DNA from: Anoplopoma fimbria
Taxonomy: Eukaryota > Chordata > Actinopteri > Perciformes > Anoplopomatidae
Length of the DNA stretch: 64,000 bases
Assembly (NCBI RefSeq): GCF_027596085.1
Contig: NC_072471.1
Span: 6,612,028 to 6,676,027 of the forward strand
Direction of reading: 5' to 3'
Shown here: positions 53,537 through 64,000 of the stretch, in pieces
How the letters are laid out: each line of letters opens with the position of its first letter
How positions within the stretch are numbered: the stretch's first letter is position 1
Notes under the pieces: generated by a model
Seen by the model: the letters and a program-made list of their open reading frames with translations, nothing else
Told to the model about the DNA's origin: nothing
Database searches by the model: none
Translations under genes and position numbers: made by a program

Positions 53537-56500
53537 AGGAATTAGAAAAAGTTAAGTGTTGTAGTGAGTAACATCTGAAGCCTTCCCAGAAAACCGTTTA
53601 CTTGAGAGGTAGCAGGGAAATGGAGTTGAGCAAACTAGTCAAGTCATGCCAAATTTAAAAGTATATATCACACGTGATGTTTTAATGGCAAGCCACAAAG
53701 ATGAACAGGTCCCAGCACATCCCAGCCTCCCCAGTAGACAAGAAAAAAAACAGCATGTAAGAAAACAAAGTTAAATGAGAGCTCTTTCCCTTTTTAAACA
53801 GCTGGTTGCGCAACAGGAACACTGTGATTAGGCTTATCTGAATCATTGTCCCTGTGGTCTATGAGGAAGTATTTACAATAAAACAAATGGATGAATCACT
53901 GGAAACACGACTGCTCAAAGCGATGAAGGCGCATGGAAGTGTTACTAATGTTTAGCATATTTTATTTTATTTTATGGGTCAGTTTCTGTGTGGCTAGGTC
54001 TCATTGCTCTCATCAGACACACATTTTAGTGGTCAAAGGTCAATGTGACTTCCCAAAATGTGTTTTTGGGTATAACTCAAGAATTCATAAATTATGGCAA
54101 TTTCACACAATTGTCTAATAGGATACAATAATTAAATCATTACATTTGTGGACCAACAGGCATGCAAACTGAGAGGTTATTCTAGTTTATTCATGGTTTA
54201 AGAGAAAGTTATCCTTCTAGTACATTCATTTAAGTACAAGTTCAAACAAATCTTTAACACTGAATCATCAAGCTTAATTATCTGAACAATGTGTCTCTCT
54301 GGCTGAGTCAGTCGGTTTCAGCAGTGGAATTTTCCTCCGGTGACTGACAGCACAACATCATCTCAGCTGGGATATAGAACACGTCATCTCTTGGTTAAGA
54401 AGCCAGAGAAACAGATGTGATGTATACTGAACGTCGGCTTTCAACAGACTGAATTGACTACTGAATCAATTAGTCAGAAGCAGAGCAGAGTGTCAGAGAA
54501 CAGTAATTCTTACTGATGTAAGGTTAAGTTCTAAGCCTTTGTGGATCCCCAAATTCAGGTGCTGCAGAAACACAAGGACAGAAGTGAGAACAGATACACA
54601 GTGAAAGTTTAAAACATTTAATAAAGAAGGATATAAAGAAAAAGAATAATACAAAAACAAATGACAATTGGACTTGCTTCATATCTGCTCAGTGTGTAAA
54701 AAGCAACATGTTTTCCCAACTAAGGGACAAAAATGGCAAATGGACGTTTTTGTCTTTAAAGGCCGCCCCCTTTTGGGTTGCCATGCTGTTGCTCTGTGTT
54801 TCTGTCTCCAGGTCTGCAGGGCAGTTTTAGTCAGCACACCTGGGCCTGCTATGCTCTGTGATCAAAATCTGGAGTAGCAGACAATCCATTACACAGATGT
54901 GTTCCCATCGTAAAATGGACTCTAGTTTGTATTTGTTTTTTGATAAATCTGTTATTATTTAGTATAAGGTGTGTCTCCTGTTTTTGTCTAAGAGCGGGCT
55001 GTGACACTTTCAAAACAACACATTTAAGCATTTTTCAAGCCCCTATTGGCAGGATGACAGTGTTTGTTGGTGCCTTCTTAAACGGTAAAATATGACCCGT
55101 ACAAAACTAATTCACGAGGTTGTTTCTGGAAAGCCCCAAAAAAACCTGTTACAAACCGAGGATATTATGGGAAATGTAGGATTCAGCATGTATTGAGCCA
55201 GACCCATTTGGGCAATATGTCAGGTTCTTGGGTTCGTCTGCTTTTTGAAGAGTTTTTTCTTACCTTAAGTTGCCAAAACAACAAACAAACAAAAAGAAAA
55301 CCAACAGTGTGGAGCTTGAACAGTTAAGCCTCCATTAAGCTCTCCCCAGTCTACATTTTTCTTACTCCTCTGTTCCTTGTTCTCCTTCATCGCCCAAGGC
55401 AAGGAAGTGTAGCAGCTTGCTCTAAAACTATTCCTCTCCAGAGGTAACAGAGATGGCTGCAGTGGTAATAATAATACACCCACGCACCAACAGAGACGAG
55501 TCAACAGAAGTCAGTCATTAAAAGGCCACCATGTTTTATGTTTGAAAGTAATGTATCACTAATTCACACAGAGCAGCAGTTTTTCTACTTGGCTGATTTG
55601 ACCTCTCCTCATTTGATATGTTTTTGCCGAACAGCAAATATACTGAACAGCATGAAGCCTAGCCAATAGAACTTGTAATGACATACATTTTTCTCTAATT
55701 GGATCTCATGTATTATTTCAGAAATGAAACATCTGGATAAGATTAGAATGTGTATAATGTAAAGTAAACTGAAGGACAAAGAACACTTATTCAAGTATAA
55801 AGGGTCAAAAACAGAATTATGAGGCGAACACAAGATTCATCATTTTCCATGGTAGTAGGATGAAGTAAATGGTCCCAGCTGTGCCAGATAAGATCCCAGC
55901 AAAACAGCTGTGTGTCTTCTGTCTTACTAAGACGTGGCTTCAAACAGGAATGTATGATACTCAATCGGTTGACTTTCAGGCATTTGTTTGAAACATATTA
56001 CAACTGTACTGCAGCCAATGCTACCATAGTTGTGCGTAAAAGCGATTTGGCACCTGACTGAGAGTCAGTCACCTGGAAGCATCATAGGTGAACACATGAC
56101 GTCCTCTTGCGTTCAGTTGTGCTACTACCAATAAAATCAGGAAGAAAAAAAAAAGTCTATTGTCTGTTATGCTGCATTCACGTTTCATTCGAGTTTCAGA
56201 ACTTCTCTTTTTTTTTTTTTTTTTTTCTGAACGCACATATGAACCTCACACTGATTCCCCACATTTACCTTTTCTTGCACTGGTTGCAAATGGCCACAAG
56301 GTACATTTCCATCAAATACACTTGAAGTGCAAATCCTCCCAGCAGCTCAGGTCACCTGGATGCGGGCAGAAACACCTGCTGGGGGAGGACACACTACACA
56401 CTACACACTACACACTACTTCACACAGCACTTTTTTTCTGTAAAGGACCCATCCAAGCTCGTCCCACCCACACTTGCTCTCAGAGCGCAGCACCAATAAC

Positions 56501-56584
56501 CGAGCCAGTGTCGACAGGCATCTCGCTTTTCAGGTACTCTTATTTTTTTTTTTGAAGTGAAGTCCACTTATTTTCTTATCGGAT
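53537..56584. other. Intergenic region, hilpda to sort1
   Basis: No gene is supportable. A Rex-like tail scrap (GGATCCCCAAATTCAGGTGC) is at 54,545-54,564 and a short ACACACT tandem at about 56,393-56,420. The sort1 5' UTR and promoter must lie in the last few hundred bases. Confidence 0.6.
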
Positions 56585-59500
56585 ATGATCTGGAGACTCT
56601 TGGTCCTCCACGTCCTTCTTCTGGGAGCTGAGAGCAGCGGGGGGAGGACGGTGACTTTCCACCGGACTCAGCAGGATGACAGCCAGGGCCAAACGCACGC
56701 ACGTCCCATCAGGGACACCAGCAGCTCCTCCGGCACCACCAGGGCCTTTCACGGGCCCAGCTTCACTCCCTGCAAGACCCCCCTTACTCCCGTCGAGCAC
56801 AAGGTTCTGGATGACAACACGCATGAGGTGAGGTGTGTTTGAGTTGAGAGGCATTGTTCTGAAGCTGGGGAATGTTTGGTAAATAGACAGGAGCAAAGTA
56901 GTCATATGATTTTTTTTTATTAATTAGCAGTTATGCATTTTAGTAAACGTGAGAAAATGAATTTCAGATCATTCAGAATAACTTTTTTTACTCTTTTCAA
57001 GGTTAAATCTTTTTCTAAAACACAATAACACAAGTGAAACTGCAATAGAAGCAAGTGGAGCTTGACTCAGAAAGAAAGTTTAAGGATGCTTATGACATGA
57101 CATTTGTGCAAACTGATCTATTGTGGTAATCATCCATTTAACATTTTTTTGTAATATTTATAAACCCATTAACCCCGTTTGGCAAGCACAGAATGTGGAA
57201 ATTTTACATCATGATATTTATTTATTTATTTATGTATTTATTCTAACTTCAGAGGCGATGCTGTCATATGTATGAACATCTCTTCTCTCTTTCTCCTAGA
57301 CAGGGTTTAACGGTGATGATGGCTCCTATGTTATTCTCACATGGGTGGGCGATGGCACAGGGGTGAGTATCTTAGCATTACAGTGTAGCACAAAGGTCAG
57401 ACAGAAACGTGTGTGAATATTCAGAATTCATACTGCTGTCTAATCTGTGGCCATGCATATTGTTTCTCTAATCCAAAATATTGTATTTATTTGTTTCTGG
57501 CCTACTTTAGTTTGAAGTGTTCTGAAATATATACATGTTAAACTATCTGAAGCTCCCTCATAATTAGAAATAAGAATAGTATGTCATACTCAAATTGAAA
57601 TGATAAATTGCTAAATCTCCATAATTGGCTTAACTAGATTCAGATATTGTCTTATACAGCCATGTCAAAAATGTTTATCACATTGCATCATTTCCTAGGT
57701 CGTCCTGGTGCTGTCAACATTTAGTGCTCCAATAGATTCTTTCATCGAAGGCGGCTCCTCACGACTTTATCGAAGGTGAGCTAGCATCTGATCCATCACA
57801 GGGAAAAGAGTGAGCAGCACACCCCGAGTAGAACTAAAAAAAACAGACAGTGGAAACCTGTTCTTTCTTTCCTCTCTCATCAGCACGGATTATGCAAAAT
57901 CCTTCCACGACATTTCCCATCAGATCAACAACACCTTCATAAGGGAGGAGTTTGGAGTCAGTGTTGGACCGGGGAGCTCTGTGAGTCCACGCTGTGTGTA
58001 GTGAGGGAGCAGTTGAGGGTTCCTGTTGGGGAACCGTGTTGCTACCCGGGGGGGGGAGGCGTGTGTGATGTTGCCTCACAAAAAAAAGTGTAAAGACATG
58101 TCGCGTGTTGCTCTGCTGTCTGGTCAACTTGTTCCACATTCTCACTGTCAGACCACGTTGCTTTGCGGCTGTCTTCAACATGTTGTGGATGACCTTTTTG
58201 GTGCCAGCAACAGTATCATGAAACATAATCTTGTAACAGAGCTCACGTTGTTGTACAAATATTCACAAATTCACAAATTTCTTCTGCTTTTTCTACATCA
58301 TTTCTAATTACTCATGTAATTATGAATATTTATGAACTGGGGGAGGTTTGAGATACAAATATTAAGGATGAGAGTATCTAAAAAGATATTTTCTCTGACA
58401 TACAGTTTTTTTATAATAAGTAAAACTTTTTGAAATATAAAATGCAGTAGGAAGCAATGTGCTGTTGTTTTCTTTATGTTTAGTAATTGCTTTGAATTGA
58501 CAGGTGATTCTGACAGCAGACATTCCGGTGGTGGACAACGCAGGCGGGATCATCTTCACCTCCACTGATGCCGGCGCGACCTTCAAGTTCATCCAGCTGC
58601 CCTTTCACCTGGCTCAGCCAATCACGTACCACTTCCTCAACCCTGACTACCTCGTGGCACTCAGCATCGATGTGAGTCGCACACGGCTTTCAATGTTGTT
58701 TCTCTTACTTTCTTTTTTCTTAATTTTATCATACACAAGGCCACGGTAGTCTCCCCTTGCTCTGTGTAATAGCTGTATAGAGTTATCCCCCCCCCCCACA
58801 CACACACACACACACAGAGTGAGCACACACCTTTAAGTACAGGTAAACACTCCTGTGTTTCTTTCCTGACTTGCAGGGAGGTCTGTGGCTCTCTCTGGAC
58901 TTTGGCGCCAAGTGGACAAAAGTTCACAATGGAGTGCATTCCTTCTCATGGTGAGAATAAACAGGAAACAAAACCACACATCAAATCACAGTGTGCTTAA
59001 AAGAAAGTACATGTTAGCAATGAATTTGACTGCCATGTTTGGGTTTAAATGAATATCTTCAATATGCAGTGTGTTTTCTCCTGGAGAAGAAAAGTAATGG
59101 GTAAAAATGGTTCTTTTGGAAGTTGTTGTGACATGTTTGGGTGTTTGTGACATTTTTCTTAACTTCCTCTTTCCATTAGGGGGGCTGGCATAAATTTGTT
59201 CTTCAGCTGCAGTCGAACAGACGCAGGTAAAAAGCTATATGAAATGCACTTTCATGATGTGACCGGTAATTAAGACTTTTTTTAGAACAAGTTCAACCTC
59301 TGTGGTGCTTAATTACAGAAAGCACACCCTTAAACACAAACAACACATCCCAGACAGACTGTTATACAAAAGTTGCCTTTAAATATAGTTTTTTTTGTCT
59401 GGTTTTATGTTTTTCTTTTATTATGTTTTGTTGCAAGAAAGACATTCAATTAAATCTGTCATTAAAGTGCAACCAAATCAAATTAAGAAATAATCAGCAT

Positions 59501-61735
59501 TGTATGGTTGTTAGCTGTTCATTGTTCCATAAGAGGAAATCCTTTTTGCAGTATGCCTGCATAAACAAGGAACAGCACTAAAACAATAGATGACTAAAAG
59601 TGGGATTGCTGTTCATTATAACACACAATAAACGAAAGTAAATTGTTTAAAATCGAAAGGGGTTAGCATAAGGATCAGAGGCTGTGGGGGATCCAGTGGC
59701 AGTTTATGGTAAATTAGAATAAAGTGCATTCATTACACTTTGAGTTGAGCTTGATGCCTTCATTTTTAGACACCTGTATCTAAAGGAGAGGATGTAAAAA
59801 ACAAGATTTAAAAGGAGTAGTTTTTCAGCTAAAATAAAGTGTTTAATTGAATTAATGGAAAGTGAAAATCAATCAATAAGAGTCGTGAGTATCTCATATC
59901 AACAAGTCTTGCTTCTTGCTTCCACAGTTGAGGCAGATGAGAGAGGGGATTTAGTGCTGAAGAGGACAACAGATCTGGGGAAGACCTTCACCACGATCCA
60001 TGAGGACATCTACAGTTTTGGCTACATAGGAGCCTTTCTCTTCTTCTCTGTGATGGAGGATTCGGTAAGATGTGTGAATATAAAACCTCCTATTTGCAAG
60101 CATATTGTTAGATTTGATAATCAAATCACATGATAGACCATTAATGTTATACTCACACGTCAAGCATTAACAACGCAGTGATGCATTGTTTTTCTCCCAG
60201 AGATCCCCTCGTGTCATGTATTTCTCATCAGACCAAGGAGAGACCTTCAGTCGAACTCTGCTTCCTTCTGCCTCCACTGAGCAGGTGAGAACGAGATTTA
60301 AAAAAACTTCCTGTAAAGAGCTTCTCAGCTGAATCAGGAAAGATTCTAGTTTATTACAACTTTTGGTAACAAAAATAAAATCCAAGTGATAAGCTTTAAA
60401 CGTTACTTTTACACGGCCACCGTATCCAAGCTAGTTTAGCTTCATAGTTATCAAATCACACTGCTTGTTTGGTATTGATGAAGCACAGAGTATCCAAAAA
60501 TGTTAAGTATCTAATGGACTTGTGTTCTCATTCTTTAATCAGATAGTTCCTAATTTTAACCAACATTTTGACAATTTTAAATAATTTATTTGAGCAAAAT
60601 TATGGTACAGCTACTACACATAAAGCAACATTTGTTATCAACACTAGTACTAGTATCGTAATATTATATAATATAACACTAGCACTAGTATCGTAATATT
60701 ATATAATATAACACTAGCACTAGTATCGTAATATTATATAATATAACACTAGCACTAGTATCGTAATATTTCAAACGATACCCGGCTCCACCACTGGAAC
60801 TGTACAGATAATTATCCTTTTCTCTTGCACTTTTGAGTCAGACAAAAGTTTCAAACTCTCGGAAACACACACGCTATTTATGCTTGGTGGTAATAGAGGT
60901 TGTTTTGCCTTGAGTAAAAAACAGCGATGGCTACATTTCCTTTTTCAACATCAACTGAACACACATCTGATCTGGCGAAACACCCACCCACATACACAGC
61001 TTGTTGACAGCACAAACACACAGTCTCTCTCACGACGATTAGACAAGGTTTATAGCAAAGATTAAATTACTCATAACAAATGTTATCATTATTCTTTTTT
61101 TATTCCAAATTTCTCTCTCAATATGTGTGCTTTGCAGTTCTACTCCATCCTGGATGGAGATGAAGATATGCTCTTCTTGCATGTGGACAACCCAGGAGGT
61201 AACAGACAAAAAACACACACACACAATGCACAAACACACCTTAGAAAAAACACCTTAAAAACAAGCTTGATACATATTTTTGCAAATATGCCCGTGTTGT
61301 GAAGACAACATGAGTTTAAAGCTCTCTCAGGCCCCTTTGTTGTAATGGAAAAGCTCAACGGTAAAGACAGGACTGGTTTCACAAGTTCTTAGTGTTGCTG
61401 ACGAATCATTCCATCATACTGAGACTGTGTTTGTGCATGCAAATCAAGCTGCCCAATCTTTGTTACTTTCTCTTACTCCCTCCCCCACTTAAGTCTCTTT
61501 TTCTCATTCACATTTACTTTTGTTACCTCTTACATTAGTAATATGTATTTGTTTCCCTTGCTAGTGCTCCAGTTATTGCTCTATGGGTTAGGTGTTGGGA
61601 CTGTTGTACTGCTGAGAGATAAATAGGGGAGATATGGGGCAGAGGGGCTTTATCTTTTGTTGGCTGGAGGGAGGGAGATTTAGTTTACAAAGCTGACAAA
61701 CATATCTTGGGATCAGGGTATAACACAAGCATGCA

Positions 61736-61777
<42 letters not shown>

Positions 61778-63497
61778 AAACGTAAACCTCATCCATCACC
61801 TCCCTCAGCTGCTCTCGTCCTTCATGGCTTTAGCTGACTCGTGTGTGAGCGTCTCACAGTAAAAATATGATTGATGATGAAGTTATTATGCTGATGTTGA
61901 AAGGTTTGTGTCAACGTTGCATCTGTTGTTTCCCAGGTGCTGATTCTCTTTAAAACACGTCGTATTTAAAAGGTGCAATGTGTAGCCAATTTTTTAATCC
62001 TTTTCCTAGAAAGATATTGGGCAGTGTTTCACCTGGACCTTGCAGTAGATATATCTGCAGCACAATACTTTGCAGTATTGGGCATTCCTTTAAAATGACG
62101 TGTTCACATTATTTTGATAATGTTAGTTCAGTTGAATGTTTTAAACTACATTTTCTGGCCAGATCTTACATGTTGCACCTTTAAAATCCTAAATCCTCAG
62201 TGCATTCAATTAGAGACAGCACTATTACTGCAGCTAAAAGACAATCATTTTTAAATCCTACAACAATGTATTTTCATCAAATAACTAAATAGCCTACTGG
62301 CTAACTTTGACAACTTGCCTTTACAAGTGTTATCACACGTCTGTTTTACTGTGAGTGACTAAAGTTCTCCTTTGTGGTCTGTCCGCTGTGTTCTGTTTCA
62401 CCACAGACACCTTCTTTGGAACCATGTACACATCAGATGACCGAGGCATCTTGTTCTCCAAATCACTGGAGCGCCACCTGTTTGACGGGCAGAGGAAGAG
62501 CGATTTCACCAACATAACGTCACTGAGAGGAGTCTACCTCACTAATAAACTAGACGAGGGTAGGGGTTTTCATGTATCATTTCAGCACTTTTGGTTTGGG
62601 CATTAAAATAATGATTTTATTTTGTGGTCCGTAAACTATTAAAAACACACAACTGAGCCGCAGTGTGGACATGTACCTTTATTAGTATGAGCATGGGAAC
62701 TGGAATTTTTTTCAAGGCAATCCCACATACACCGTTCTGCTGCCGTAAATACTCACCAGAGCAGCAAATATGTATTATTCCACCACTGGAAATAGTCCCC
62801 AGCAAATGCACTACTCATTCCTGTTTGTGTGACATTTGCTATAAACTACAGTGCCCAGCTGTTTTAGGAAATTACTAAAGCCTTTCAAAAAATATATTTG
62901 TGAGAAAGTTTTAAAGACTTATTTCTTTAGTTGTATTGCGAGACAGGCTACTACATTGTGATTTTTTTTGGATGAATAAAAAACAGAATAATGCCAGCGT
63001 TATCCTTTAACGATGAGTAGGTAAAGAAAAGAGACCCTTATGATAGTTTCATTAACAGATATACTTAATCTTAAGGTTTTAACTACCTTCCTTACATCAA
63101 ACTGCTTGTTTATACACAGGCATTTGTTCATCTTTCATTTAGATAAAATACTGAAGCATGTCCTTAACTATGTGTTTTGTTGCAGATGGCCGTATAAGAT
63201 CTGTCATTTCCTTTAATAGAGGAGGGACGTGGAGACAGCTTAACAAACCTGAGAATGTGGAATGTGGAGAGCAAGGCAAAAAAGTAAGTTATATGTAGAA
63301 ATATGGAATCCCAGTCTGCATGTGCATATTAACATCATATTCTACAAGTGAGTCAGTGTTTGCTTCTAATACAACATTTGTGTGTGTTTTCCATCAGTGC
63401 AACCTTCATATTCACGGAGAGCACAGTCGCAACATCCGCATCGTTCCCATGCTGGCTCTGTCTGAGCCAACTGCTATCGGTCTGGTTATCGCTCATG
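56585..63497 (+). CDS. sort1: sortilin (sort1-like), 5' portion; continues past window
   Basis: Type I sorting receptor with a VPS10P ligand-binding propeller, acting between Golgi, surface and endosomes. Coding exons: 56585-56827, 57300-57362, 57699-57776, 57884-57980, 58504-58671, 58877-58950, 59180-59226, 59928-60064, 60201-60284, 61138-61198, 62407-62559, 63186-63283, 63398-63497. All are GT-AG and phase-consistent with no break. A signal peptide ([19 protein letters not shown]) is followed by a short propeptide with RPIR at residues 40-43, a possible furin site. Propeller Asp-box-type motifs visible include [36 protein letters not shown] and TSDDRGILF. Matches to human sortilin include [47 protein letters not shown] and LSEP.A.G.VIAHG. 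The rest of the propeller, the 10CC domain, the membrane span and the tail lie beyond the window. Which fish copy this is cannot be told. Confidence 0.9.
60639..60770 (+). repeat. Minisatellite, 35-bp period
   Basis: About 3.7 copies of a 35-base unit (core AACACTAGCACTAGTATCGT then AATATTATATAATAT). Copies are near-identical. It lies in a sort1 intron. Confidence 0.9.
61738..61774 (+). repeat. (CA)n microsatellite
   Basis: Short CA array of about 37 bp in a sort1 intron; a similar short array is at about 58,797-58,817. Confidence 0.9.
61966..62186 (+). mobile_element. Short inverted-repeat element (MITE-like)
   Basis: Left end TTAAAAGGTGCAATGTGTA and right end (reverse complement) TTAAAGGTGCAACATGTA bound about 220 bp with no coding content. 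TTAA at the edges suggests piggyBac-type insertion, but the boundary is ambiguous. Confidence 0.55.
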
Positions 63498-64000
63498 GTA
63501 ATTGAACAGCAATGTTCTTATATTTACTTTTTAAATAAAGTTTAGCTGTATAGTCAACTGTGCCCTTTTTAGTTTAAGCAAGTTTAGAGACATGAGTCAT
63601 TCCCTAATTCATTTTAAGATCATTTCCTTTAGTTGAAGACACACAACTTTTCTATTTCAAGTTTTCTGAGAATGTTTGTTTTAATATGAAAATGAGGCAT
63701 TATCTTATGAAGTATGTAGTAATTTGCATGCAGTTCCAGAACAGAAATCTGAACATTGGATAAAGCCATGTACAGAATTCTTGTTTCATTTTTGTTGACA
63801 TGTTAGAGTTAAAGGTTTTTACACAGGGGATTTAAAATATCTTTATTTTATCACTCCATAAATCTGAATATACTAACAACTGCCAAAGAAAAAAGTGTTT
63901 TCAGCAAGTTTTTAAGGATAAATTGTTCCATAAATCATGCTATAAATTGTATATGAACAAACCCCTCTGTAAAATCCTTCAGCATATAGATAGGAGTGAA
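63498..64000 (+). other. sort1 intron at window edge
   Basis: Follows the donor CATG|GTAATT. AT-rich; no further exon is visible before the window ends. Confidence 0.7.

Overview
This is vertebrate nuclear DNA, most likely from a teleost and probably a percomorph. The evidence is spliced genes with GT-AG introns, many long (CA)n/(GT)n microsatellites, fish-type Rex1 and L2 LINE fragments, Tc1-like terminal-repeat elements, and gene content. In humans PRRT4, IMPDH1 and HILPDA are neighbours on 7q32.1, and all three are here in the same order. I cannot name the species.

Layout: 1-11.8 kb is upstream sequence with microsatellites and no recognisable gene. 11.8-26.3 kb is prrt4 (+), with three coding exons and a 3' UTR. 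28.2-43.2 kb is impdh1 (-), convergent with prrt4. It has 14 exons for the canonical 514-residue enzyme, a far-upstream exon encoding the retinal-type N-terminal extension (42,992-43,212), and an unexpected second copy of the first canonical exon (37,645-37,725). 43.2-51.8 kb is repeat-rich intergenic DNA (Rex1 pseudogene, L2 tail, Tc1-like elements, old fish repeats). 51.8-53.6 kb is hilpda (+). 56.5 kb to the window end holds the first 13 coding exons of a sortilin gene (sort1-like, +), which continues past the edge.

The three metabolic or trafficking genes (GTP synthesis, lipid-droplet lipolysis control, lysosomal/lipoprotein sorting) share a conserved neighbourhood, not an operon, and nothing shows that they act together. 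The main points for follow-up are these. (1) A phase-matched duplicate of impdh1 exon 1 would replace Tyr12, a known filament-assembly contact. (2) A retina-type alternative first exon is present. (3) Single-base frameshifts occur in both prrt4 exon 1 and impdh1 exon 3; the impdh1 one is in a C run and the prrt4 one fits a G run, which suggests assembly error in homopolymers. (4) There is a clean solo LTR with a 5-bp target duplication, an L2 tail nested in a Tc1-like element, and a 95-bp perfect AT-rich palindrome.
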